Shown here: piece by piece, positions 32,660 to 42,322 of the stretch
Layout: each line of letters starts with the position of its first letter
Numbering within the stretch: position 1 is the stretch's first letter
From: Eonycteris spelaea
Lineage: Eukaryota > Chordata > Mammalia > Chiroptera > Pteropodidae
Reading direction: 5' to 3'
Assembly: GCA_003508835.1 (NCBI GenBank)
Contig: PUFA01000224.1
Location: forward strand, 1,302,001-1,366,000
DNA: 64,000 nucleotides
Position numbers and translations under genes: made by a program
Notes under the pieces: model-generated
The model's input: the letters and a program-made list of their open reading frames with translations, nothing else
What the model was told of the DNA's origin: nothing
The model's database searches: none

Positions 32660-32761
32660 ACAGCAACTGGCAATGACTGGAATGGTTTCCAAGTTAACTT
32701 TCCTTTAGAGAGAGACCATTTCCATTAAGGAGCAAATTATTCTTAACATCGAGACATCATT

Positions 32762-32775
32762 GTTTCCATGGCAAC
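32762..32775 (+). promoter_or_regulatory. RFX X-box palindrome candidate
   Basis: GTTTCCATGGCAAC matches the RFX-family consensus GTNRCCATGGNAAC-type palindrome closely, both halves included. RFX factors control ciliary and immune genes. Without conservation or binding data this is only a motif. Confidence 0.4.
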
Positions 32776-33087
32776 ACACAACAACTTGAAAAGAATGGTC
32801 CTCGGTGGCCACACAGCCAAGCAATGCTTCTTCCCTGATTGGTGGCTGGTGGGGATTAACTCAGAGATGGGGGTCAGCCAGCCAGGGGTCAACCTCCAAC
32901 TGCTTGGCATGCAACACCCCAGCTCTCCTGTGGCAAAGCCAGAATAAATCTGGAAATCAACGAGCCAGGATGTAAGCAGGTTCTCCATCTTTTAGAAACA
33001 TAAACTGTATCATCATTGTGTCAGAATCAGCTGGAGACTTAAAAAATGATATTAACAGAAAACTGTGAACAAAAGAAGAAAAAGCTG

Positions 33088-33132
<45 letters not shown>

Positions 33133-33133
33133 T
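33088..33133. repeat. (ATT)n microsatellite
   Basis: About fifteen perfect ATT units. Confidence 0.97.
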
Positions 33134-35030
33134 TACCAAACTTCCCTTCAAGGTCTAGCATTGTCTGATATTTCTGGGTCTCTCTGGCTTGTGTGTAAAA
33201 ACACTAGCGAGAGACCATAATTATATGGTTTTATAAGCTCTTAGACCCAGGACTCCCGTCTCCCCTTCTTTTCTCACTCAAATTAGCCAAATGTGACAAC
33301 CAGGAGTGAGTTTTCTACTGTTCTTTAGCATGGATCTCGTCACTCGACTCGATCTGAGCCACAAAACCTACTTTGTAACGACGGGTCTTGACCTTTGTGT
33401 TCAGAAGGAGCAACAGTTATTGTCCCTAAGCCCTGGGACCAGTAGCATGTTTGAGGACAAGAAAGAGAACTGAGAAAGTGGAAAATTCCCTGAGAAGTAG
33501 TGGGTCAGGGGAATTCTCGCTTGCCAGTTTGGGGAATTCTCGCTTGAGACGACAGAAAACCTTGCATCTTCCCCCCACCCCCATCCCGACAGAGTGGCTG
33601 CATTCTGCTCTGGGCTGTCAGGAGTCCACTGTGTCATATGAAATGCAACACCCATCCTTCTCCTGGCATCCTCCTCCCCGTCTGCTTTTGTCGACAGTGT
33701 GACATTAACGCCACCACACGACACCTGCATCGTGCATCGATTACATGCCTGTGATCACCGAGCAATATGTCCAGAGAGAAATAGAGCATTTTAACCGAAG
33801 AAAAGGAAACAGGAAAGAGAGCTCTGCCTCCTGCTGTTACTGGTCAATAAGATGCCCCTCAAGGCGCCGAGCAACAAAGCAGACAGAGAAAGCCTTCTGC
33901 ATTCCGGGAAAATGAAAAAAAAAAAAACAAAAAAAAATCCATGCAGAGAAGTGGCAAGTGCCACCCACCATCAGCATGATGGAGACAGTTGCTTTCAGCC
34001 ACGGCTTCCCTTCACGGATGTCCTTTCTTCAAGTCCAGGCATCCCATTTTGTTTCTAATTCCTAAATCATGAAAAATTGAGGTTCGTGTCTGCAGGAATG
34101 TATACGGAAAAAATAAAGACCCCTCAGCCTGTGTGTGAATACACCGTGCTGCAGCAAGCTTTGTGGCAGGCGGGACTGGGGGTTTCTGTACGTAACTGTC
34201 ACACTGAGAGACGGGAGAAGCAGCCCCACCTGACATAACAGAGAGCCCACACTACTTCAGAGCAAAGACAACTCGTTTTGCTGGTCATAAAGGTGGCTGA
34301 ACAGGACCAGATTGTTTGGTGACCGATGAACCATTGAGGGCCGATGTGAATCCACTGGCCATTGCGCCCGCCCCTTCATCTCCTGGGGACCTCGGGCAAA
34401 GCGTCGGTCTCATCTTGCACCTCCCTCCTCCGTGTGCTCCCCAAGCCCCCCACTCCCTCCTGTGACCTTCCTGCCCTCTCCTACCTACCCCGGCACGAGT
34501 GGGGGGTTGCCGCTTTCCTCTGTCCTGGCCGTCCTTCCTGCTGACGTGTGCGGGCCGCTGTCCCGGATGCGAAGGGCTTTCCTTTGACCCGGTCAGCCTG
34601 CACAGCTACGCCCTTCCAGGCAGCGGGCGGGGACCGCTTTTGAGTCACACTGAGAAAGACAAGATGTGGGCTTGGTGAAGGGACACGGTTTCTAAGAACG
34701 TGGCCTGCAGGCAGAGCTGGGTGGTGTGTGTGAGTGCACACACGCGGACACACGCCAAGCTAGGTTTCCGTGCAAAACTCCCCCACTCCTGAGTCTGGCA
34801 GCTTCCGGGAGGAGGGGCCTTGCTCGGACCCTCAGCTGCCCTCCACCACCATTTGGACCCCACAGACTCCAAGGCCTCCTGGTGTGGGCTTGAGCAAAGG
34901 TACCATTTTAAAGTTACGGGTTCCCGCTTGCAGGGAAAGACACCCCAATCTGTACAGACCCGAATAGACACACAAGGAGAAGCAGAAACATGTGCCTTCT
35001 CCCCGCTAAGTCTTCCCTTGATTTATCCTG
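33134..35030. other. unique sequence
   Basis: A 16-bp word GGGGAATTCTCGCTTG occurs twice (about 33508 and 33531). An A-rich stretch lies at 33911-33938. 34370-34660 is GC- and CpG-enriched with frames open on both strands. No gene is supported. Confidence 0.35.
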
Positions 35031-35032
35031 AG

Positions 35033-35290
35033 GTGCAGTTTAGCCCAGTGGTCAGGGCCATGGACTGGAGGGCCAGACTGCTCGAGCCAGGCACAGATCT
35101 CAGCTCTGCCACTGGCACGTTCTATGACCCTCGGCAAGCCATTCACCCTCCTACTGCCTCAAGTTGTGTACCTGAAAAATGGGGTAATAAGTTCTCCGCT
35201 GTCTGGGGTTGTCAGGCAGCTTCCATGAGTTAATAACACACATGGAGCGTTTGAACCAGTGCCGGTCGCTGTAGGCGCTCCAAGCGTTCG
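35033..35290 (+). repeat. MIR SINE, sense, near full length
   Basis: TTTAGCCCAGTGGTCAGGGC, ATGGACTGGAGGGCCAGACT, CTCAGCTCTGCCACTGGCAC, GACCCTCGGCAAGCCATTCA, GTACCTGAAAAATGGGGTAA, TGAGTTAATAACACACATGG and GTCGCTGTAGGCGCTCCAA follow MIR from its tRNA head to its tail. Confidence 0.88.
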
Positions 35291-35740
35291 CTCCCAGCTC
35301 CCCCCAGCTGAGCGAGCGGGGCCAGCGTCGTGGCTGTGATGCCTTTGCAGCTAGCTGCACTGGGCCACACGCTCAGAAGAGCTTGGCATTGAGGGCGACG
35401 CTCCGCTGCCACCATCTCGATCAATTTCACCCTCGAACTTGTATTTTTTAAGGGAGGTCGGTGGGACAAAGGAGCACGCATTTGAGCAGACACGCGTGAG
35501 CAACACGTCCGCCATTCCTCGCAGCCCCGTCTCCTAGAGCATTTGCGCAGAATTCCAGTGGACGCACCACGCACGAGGGTTCAGCGGGACCCACAGCGAG
35601 TGCACGGGAAGCGTGTTGCCTGCGTGACTGGCTCAGCAGGAGAGGGCGGGAGGGGGCACCGCCGACAGCCCGGAGAGGCCCCGCCTCTGTGCAAGCACAA
35701 CTTGCTGCGCACGCAGAAAGAAGACGTGATGTTCTACGAA
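35225..35740. promoter_or_regulatory. CpG-island-like segment (orphan)
   Basis: I count about 42 CpGs in about 520 bp at roughly 58% GC, an observed/expected ratio near 0.9. Bulk mammalian DNA usually has about 0.2. It overlaps the end of the MIR and extends into unique sequence. No TATA box, recognised first exon or gene is attached. Such islands can be promoters of non-coding RNAs, enhancers or hypomethylated orphan CpG islands. A 116-codon plus-strand frame starts inside (35543) and is not convincing. Confidence 0.55.
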
Positions 35741-37015
35741 AGACCAAGAGACCCTAGACTCCCTACGTCACTTCCCTGCACCATCCGATCGCTTACGCTG
35801 GAAGTGACGATGGAAAGAAAGGGCGACCGTAACTTATTTTCCTTTCAGTCCTTCTTGACGGGGCCGGAAGGTGACGGGAGAGAGTGTGGGTAGCACGTGT
35901 GTATCAAGAAGTGAAATCAGAACGGTTTGAGGCAGCATTCCCATTGTTCCCGTAGGGACGTACAGGCGTGACAAGTTACCAACTATGAATTGTGTCGGTT
36001 GGTGACTCCACATCGGAGTTAAAAGCTTTTACATGTGCATTTAAAACTGTCGTTGAGTAACGTAAAGATGAATAGTAAATGCTTGCTAACAATAGCTCAT
36101 CGTTCTATTATTTGTTTGCTTTTACGGAGAATAGCATTACGCAGCAAATACGAAACACCATAACAAGTCAGAAAGAGACCGCGGAAGAAAGGGAAAAGCC
36201 TTTTATTTACATCCCTTTATTGACATCATTTCCTGCTTGTTCAGCAAGGGATCCCACCTTTGTGTTCTGTACTGGGCCTTGTGAATTGCGGGGGCAGGCC
36301 ACGCCCACAAGCCCTCCTCCGCTTCTCAGGAACCCAGGGGAAGGGGGCTGCTGAGGTATTTCAGCTGGGTCTGCCTTTCCAGGCACACGTAATTCCCCCG
36401 GAGAGTCCTCTGAGGCTCCAACCTGTGAATAGTATTGTCACCAGCTGAGAGAATGGTATGGTATCCACCCACCGCCTAACCCGCCCCCCGCCCCCACCCC
36501 CGCTGTCCAGTGTTTGCCTGATGTCAGGCCTGAAAAGCAGTTCTAGCCAGATGAAAGAAAGACAATATCGAAGACCTACTCTGGGCGGGTGGCTCTGCCA
36601 ACCGGACTCAGGCCCCAGGACCAGCCTGCATGGCAGAAGCGGAGCAGAGTTGTCATTTCTTTTCCTGGGATCCAAATCAGACAAGTCTCCTGTTTGGCTT
36701 ACCAGGCAATAAGTGGATAACACCAGTGAATGTCAGTGCAAATTACAGCTCTAGCCTCCTGTCGTCAGCTTTGTGCTGCCTCTTGTCACTTTAATGCAAA
36801 GAGACAGCATGAAGCTGATAACAAGCCAGAGGGTGGGGGATAGGAGGGGCTGGCTGTGTCGGGGGATAGGAAACATGCATGTTGGAGAGACTGACTCAAG
36901 ACAGTAAAAAGTGACAGCAATGATTTCCTCAATCGCTGTGTTGAAAAGGGGACTTTTAAGGGTGTTAGATGCCTGGACACTGCTTCTTAGACACTCACAA
37001 AAGTGAGCAGCTACC
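35741..37015. other. unique sequence
   Basis: No repeat is recognised. A C-rich tract at 36476-36502 can form a G4 on the minus strand. Confidence 0.35.
36478..36502 (-). other. G-quadruplex-capable tract (minus strand)
   Basis: The plus strand reads CCCGCCCCCCGCCCCCACCCC, so the minus strand has four G-runs separated by single bases. Confidence 0.6.
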
Positions 37016-37017
37016 TC

Positions 37018-37232
37018 ATTCATTCATTCACCACCCACATCCACATCACTCCCATCTATCCATCCAGCCACACACTTATCCACCAGCCATCCACCCACCC
37101 ACCTACTCATTCATCCATCATCCACCCACCCATCCATCCACGCATCCATTCATCCATCCATCCACCCATACATCCATCCACCCATCCATTCACCCATCCA
37201 TCCACCCATCCATCCATCCATGCCATCATTCA
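37018..37232. repeat. (CATC)n / (CCAT)n tandem array
   Basis: About 215 bp of imperfect CATC, CCAC and CATT tetranucleotides are present. It creates long artificial frames rich in His, Pro, Ser and Ile. This is a microsatellite, not a CRISPR array or a coding repeat. Confidence 0.95.
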
Positions 37233-38265
37233 TCCTCTCTGTTACTGAGGGCTGGATTGGGCTTATCAGTACACTGGAATTCTGAGGGACACATGGTTCC
37301 CCTCACTGCTCGCAGCCGCTTTCCCAAGGTTGTTTCTAAGAAGTTTGGACAACTCTTGGGAGGAAACATCTTTCTTCCTGGCAAAAATTTAAAAAAAAAA
37401 AAAAAAAAGCATTAAGGGCCTTTCAATTTTGTCTAAAACAGCCAGCGACTGCTCAAAAGCGTCAGTTCTACTCAGTCAGGTGGCATTTTCTAAGCTGGCG
37501 GGTTACGGTTTCAGAGGCCATGCAGACGAGAATAAGGGCTCCCTCCCGGCCGGCTGAAGAAAGAGGAAGCCTTGCATTTTGCCTGCCGGGATTTGAGTGT
37601 GTCCGTCTGTCTGGAAGCCTGCAAGGGTCAGCTCACATTAACATGCAGTCTCGCTGCATCTCCACCCACACTCCACGCTGAGGAACGGCTGCAGCCAAAA
37701 CAAGAAGCCAGGCCTCGCCGTGGCTGTGCTGGCTAGTCAGTATCTGCGCGATTAGAAGAAGCACTAAGAAAGTCATTGTATGGGACACACATCTCGTATC
37801 TCTTCTTAGGTTGGTCAGTAACCTTGTTCTCTCTCGGCCGGCGCCCCGCTAGCTGCTCCTAGATGCCATCTACTTTTGGACTTTGATAAAATTTCCCACC
37901 TTGGGGTGTGGGATCTGGCTTCCTGGGAAGTCATCAGGGACTGGATAATTAAGGGTGATAACTCCACATGGGGTAACTATTGACTGAGAAGATAGAAAGT
38001 AGAAGCAGGGCAGACAAATTCCTCCACCTTCTGTTCTCCCATGAATGACCCTGGATCATGATTCCTTCCCCAGCCTTCACAGAGAAGCCCTTGCTAAGTG
38101 AACCTGGTGTCCCCTCACTGCTCACGGTGAGATAGTAACGTGTTGCATTGCCTCCCATGACTTCTTGTCTCACTTTCTTTACATTCCTCACCTCCATGCC
38201 CTGGCCTTGTGCCTTCTAACTAAGTTATTAGAACCTGAATTCTGTCTCATCTGCTTTCTGTAGGA
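37233..38265. other. unique sequence with A-run
   Basis: An 18-base A-run lies at 37391-37408. No gene or other repeat is recognised. Confidence 0.35.
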
Positions 38266-38277
38266 CCTGGACCAAGG

Positions 38278-38335
38278 CAGCAAATAATATTTATTCAGCA
38301 CCTGCTATGTGCCCACAGGTGCTTCGAATACATTC
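38278..38335 (-). mobile_element. short L2 or MIR end, antisense
   Basis: AATAATATTTATTCAGCACC, TGCTATGTGCCCACAGGTGC and TTCGAATACATTC follow the shared L2/MIR terminus read backwards. Confidence 0.6.
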
Positions 38336-38682
38336 AAAACTGGCTATGGAGACTTGGAAAAGTCATTCAGAAGAGCAGAAAATGTGTCCCAAGGTCACCA
38401 GAAAGTCAAAAGCATAGTGGGAGTGACATTGTTGAAACTGGAGTGAAAAAGAGCTAGTGAGAAAAAGGAGGAAAAAAGGGAGGATAGGGTGGCCTTCGGT
38501 CTCCTCGGACCAAATGAAGAAAAGAGGGGCTTCTGTGTTTCTTTGGTCCAGATTACAGGCCTCCACTTGGTCCCCCAATTAGGGAAGATTTGTGTTTTGG
38601 AGATTTAGCTTATGCAGTGATTTAGTGTTTGCTTCATAGCAGAAGTAATTACAGAGTGAAGGAAGGACAGCTTTCGCTACCA
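38336..38682. other. unique sequence
   Basis: Nothing is recognised. Confidence 0.35.
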
Positions 38683-38683
38683 G

Positions 38684-39170
38684 TGTACTTGTTATCTATT
38701 GCTACATAACAAATTACTCCAAAACTTCGTGATTTGAGACATCAATAAACAATGATTATCTCTCACAGTGCCATGGGTCAAGAATTCAGGAGTAGTTTGG
38801 CTGGGTGGACGTGGTTCGGGTCTCTCATGACGTTAAGGTCAGATGTTGGCTGGGGCTGCGTCAACTGAAGGTCTGATTGGAGGATCCAGTGACAGATGGC
38901 AGGAGGCCCGAGTTACTCTGCATGAGGACATCTCCCCAGGGCTCCGTGAGTGTTCTCATGACATGGTGACTGGTGTCCCTGAGAGCAAGCAATTCAGGAG
39001 ATCAAAGCAGAAGCCATGATGCCCTTTGTGACTTAGCTTCAAGAAGTCACACGCTGTTCTCTGCATCCTTCTCTACTGGTCATACGGAAAGCCCAGGCCC
39101 AGTGGCAGGCAGAGGGTCTAGCAGGGTGTGGGTACCAGGAGGCAAGGATCTTGGGGGGAAGAGGAGCATT
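38684..39170 (-). mobile_element. MLT1-type LTR (ERVL-MaLR), antisense
   Basis: CTTGTTATCTATTGCTACAT, AACAAATTACTCCAAAACTT, TTATCTCTCACAGTGCCATG, TCAAGAATTCAGGAGTAGTT, GGCTGGGTGGACGTGG, AGGATCCAGTGACAGATGGC, AAGAAGTCACACGCTGTTCT and GTGGGTACCAGGAGGCAAGG trace the whole LTR in antisense. It stands alone with no viral coding sequence and is therefore a solo LTR relic. Confidence 0.85.
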
Positions 39171-39426
39171 CTGGGGGACTGGACCACAACAGGATCCTGG
39201 AACGTCAGAGCTGGGAGTTCTTAGAGGTCATCTGTTTCAACAACCCCATCTAGCAGCTGAGAAACTGAATTCAGGACTCAACAGTGCCTGCAGGAAGCAC
39301 ATTTTATGAGGCCATGGGACAATCATAGCCCATTGTCAACCAGTGTCACTACGCTGATGAAGGCAGTCAGAGGGGATGCTTTAAACAAGAGCTGCCGAAT
39401 GAATCCATCGCAGAGCCGATTACAGG
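39171..39426. other. unique sequence with short MIR-like box
   Basis: 39225-39285 (TCTTAGAGGTCATCTGTTTC, GCAGCTGAGAAACTGAATTC) resembles a common ancient SINE/MER box read on this strand, too short to assign. Confidence 0.3.
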
Positions 39427-39620
39427 AGTTCATTCAAAACGCATTTATTGCGGGCTCACTTCATGCTCGGCACTGTTCCGGGCACTGGCATAGGAGAGGG
39501 CGAAACCGTGCGCCTGCTCATGGACCGCACAGTGTACCGGCGGAGACAGACGTGCACCGCAGAGTCCCACAGGTGATGGAAATAGTGCGACTGACGACGG
39601 CACGTACTTTGAAAAGGAGG
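39427..39620 (-). mobile_element. L2 LINE 3' end, antisense
   Basis: GAGTTCATTCAAAACGCATT, TATTGCGGGCTCACTTCATG, CTCGGCACTGTTCCGGGCAC and GCCTGCTCATGGACCGCACA reproduce the antisense L2 terminus. CpG content is high: the usual words are AACAAATATTTATTGAGC and GTGCCAGGCACTG. Confidence 0.75.
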
Positions 39621-39724
39621 TCGAAGCACTGTGAGAACACAGACTGCTGTGTTTGTCCCAGTCAGGAAGGCTTCTCCGTGGGAGCGATGATTCAATTACC
39701 ACCTGTCAGCCTGAAAGCAAGTTC

Positions 39725-40560
39725 CACTATCATCCACGAGATGATGAGTTTTGGTCATGATTTATATGTCTTTCTGATATTGTATTTTCCACCTGCAGAA
39801 GCTCCATTTGGGTCTTTGTCTTGTGTTTTGTTTTCTATTTCTCTTTAACATCCTCGACTCTCGTTAAGCTTTATAGTAGCTATTTTAATATCCTTGCCCG
39901 CTGGTTCCATCATTGCTGCCATTTCTGGGTTCTTTTCTACTTTTTCCTCCTGGTTACAAATCATATTGTCCTGGTGTTTTGCATACCTTGTAATTTTCCT
40001 TGGATGCCAGGTAATGGAAATTTTACAGTGTTGGTATTGGGTTTTGTTTTATTCCTTGAAAGAGTGTTGGACTTTATTCTGGCACACAGTTTAAACATTG
40101 TGGAAAGAGCCTGATCTTTTCAGGGCTTGCTTTTAAACTTTGTTATGGCAACAACCTTTAGCCCGGTACTAATTTACTGCTAGTATTAAGGCCATAGCTT
40201 TCTGAGAACACTGCCCATGTATTACAAGGTCTCTCCTCTGGCTGGCAAGAATACCAAGTACTTCTAGCCCTGCAAGCACGCCAGAATTTTCCATTTCCTC
40301 CAGAATTCTTCTCCCTGCCTCGAGGAATTACTTCACATCAGAGATAAAAAATAATAATAATTTTTTTTTGAGGTTTTTATCGGACAATCTCTGGAGTTTT
40401 CTGTGTGTAGAACTCCTTCCGTCTGGCATTCCGACCGGCAAAGTTGAGCTACCCTGACGTGGCAGAACTCTGAACTCTGTCTCAACTGTAAGATCGCTTT
40501 CCAGGCAGCGAGCTGGGACCATCATAAGCCTCTGCTTGTTCTCTAAGAGCTCACAATCCT
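39725..40560 (-). mobile_element. old L1M 5'-side fragment, antisense
   Basis: AGTAGCTATTTTAATATCCT, TTGCATACCTTGTAATTTTC, CTTGGATGCCAGGTAATGGA, AGAGTGTTGGACTTTATTCT and TTTCTGAGAACACTGCCCAT follow the antisense order of the 5' part of old L1M elements. It is a separate insertion from the next L1, since it represents the opposite end of the element. Confidence 0.65.
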
Positions 40561-40604
40561 GCCTTGACTAGTGTCGAATGTTGAAGATGGTTTCTTTTTT
40601 TTTT

Positions 40605-41305
40605 CTGATTTTTCTAGTTTTGCAAGGTGGGAGTATAGGTCTAGTCCCTCTCACTGCATTATGGCGTATTTCTTCTTTACGTTTGAAAAATAGCGTTATC
40701 GACGACGCATCACTGATGTCATAAACATCATACATTCAACGTGGACAACGGACAAGTCTTGACATAAGTACACACGTGTGCGACCACACCGCATCCAAGA
40801 CAGTGAACATATTCGTCACCCCCTAAAGTTTCTTCACGCTCCTTTGCAATCCCTCCTCTGGTTCCCTGGACGCCTCCTCCCAAAGCAACCACGGATCTGC
40901 CGTTAGTCACAGCAGATTTCTTTGCACAGTCTAAAATTTTAAATAAATTCCTTTTTGTCTGGCTTCCTTCACTCGGCGCCATTATTTCGATTCATCCGTG
41001 TTGTTGTTTGTATCACCAGTGCCTCTTTTTTCTTTGACGAGTAGTATTCCGTCTTATCGGATGTCGCACCATTTGTTTGGCTAGGTCGTTTGTATCGTAT
41101 TTACTCACTGTTGACGGGCATCTGGGTTGCTTGCGGTTTTCAGCTATTACAAATAAAGCTGCTCTGAACGTCCATGTAAAAGCCTTCGTATGCACATATG
41201 TTTTCCTCCTTCTTGGGTAGATACCTACGAATGGAATGGCTGGAACATATGGTAGGTGTACGTGCGAGGCTTTAAGAACCTGCCAAACTCTTTTCCAATG
41301 GCTTT
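40605..41305 (-). mobile_element. L1M 3' region, antisense, CpG-enriched
   Basis: GACAGTGAACATATTCGTCA, CGGATCTGCCGTTAGTCACA, GTCTGGCTTCCTTCACTCGG, CAGCTATTACAAATAAAGCT, TTCTTGGGTAGATACCTACG, AATGGAATGGCTGGAACATA and CTGCCAAACTCTTTTCCAAT follow the antisense L1 3' end in order. An unusual number of CpGs (for instance 40687-40715 and 40976-41180) falls where the family normally has CpA, TpG or no C/G at all. Confidence 0.85.
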
Positions 41306-42289
41306 TTGTTTTAAAGCCAGTTTTTGTTTGTGTTGAGATCCGTGTGGTATGCGGTAAATCAGCGAGACGTTTGGGCGTAAATGTTCAGCTTCCTTTATTC
41401 TGAAGCAATACGCATGCCATGGCAACTGTCACGCTGACGAGTACCAGGAGGGTGACTTCAACTTGCAAGGTGGGAAAATCAGAGGGCAGAATACGAGGGG
41501 CTTCCGGCCTGCCTGGCCACTGTGGGAGCAAAGCCTAAACCCTCGGACTTTTCCCTTTGAAGCATTTAAAGGGAAATTAAAGTGAATTTGCTCGTTTTTG
41601 GATAGTTCATCCTTTTCTTGTGATTTTTCAAAACTATGAAATGTTGGAGAACTTAGGTTAGAGCCGTTTTTGAAGTTCTGATCCGTTTCCTTGATGTTTT
41701 TCACTTTGATGCTCCCGCCTGGGAATAAATTCATCCTTTGTTTCACCTCTCCCTGCTGACCAATGCCGGCAAGTTAGCAGGAAATTTCCAGCGGGGATAA
41801 GCAGCTTTTCTTTGATCCGCACACCAATCAAGTTCCGTTTAGCCGATAAAGGAGCCCGACTGACAAATGCCCGTCCGGTTCTGAACTGCGCATCATATTT
41901 AATAGAATGGGCAGCAGCCTCACGTTCTGTCTCTAACCACCTCCTCCCACTTCTCAAATGCCCCAGCACAGATGGCTTCTTTTAAAGGAGTCTCCTTAGG
42001 ATGGCCAGACACGCCAGGCAAGACTTTTATACTTCCGCTAATATATCACGCAGTTTGAGATTTCTGGCACCTGGCAATATTATTATTTTAGCGCAGAGAC
42101 CTCGAAAAGCCACAGAGTGCCTGGAGAGAGGGAGGATCACAGAGCGGGGAGAGCATTGGTTCACTCTGCGCCTCAGCCTCATCCTAACAACACAGAATAA
42201 ATTGGAGATCAAATGCCCAGGGCCCTGTGTGCTGCCAGCACCTGCCAACGGCCTCCAAGCAGGTGGCAGATTCTCTGGAGATGGCAGTC

Positions 42290-42290
<1 letters not shown>
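41306..42290. other. unique sequence, possible conserved regulatory element
   Basis: No repeat signature is seen. 41560-41990 carries two CTTTGAT words of the TCF/LEF type (41704-41710 and 41810-41816), two GATAA words (41796-41800 and near 41844) and CCAAT boxes. An X-box half-site is at 41417-41426. This is suggestive only; no coding frame is convincing. Confidence 0.35.
41417..41426 (+). promoter_or_regulatory. RFX X-box half-site candidate
   Basis: ATGCCATGGCAACTG contains CCATGGCAAC. Confidence 0.25.

Positions 42291-42320
<30 letters not shown>
42291..42320. repeat. (CT)n microsatellite
   Basis: About fifteen perfect CT units. Confidence 0.97.

Positions 42321-42322
<2 letters not shown>

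Larger units (their letters stand above)
32115..33087. other. unique sequence, possibly conserved non-coding
   Basis: A G-run cluster (32637-32659) and a near-perfect RFX palindrome (32762-32775) lie here. The 32740-32990 stretch has even composition, two CCAAT-type ATTGG boxes and no repeat signature, as conserved elements often do. No gene is supported. Confidence 0.35.

Noticed and set aside
37003..37415. His/Pro/Ser/Ile-rich repeat proteins, or a CRISPR-like array
   Set aside because: The frames are by-products of an imperfect (CATC)n microsatellite. There are no spacers of constant length and no defined repeat unit longer than four bases.
38684..39170. Endogenous retrovirus with coding sequence
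   Set aside because: Only an MLT1 LTR is present. No gag, pol or env remnant is recognisable beside it, nor beside the LTR pieces at 17.7 and 25.6 kb.
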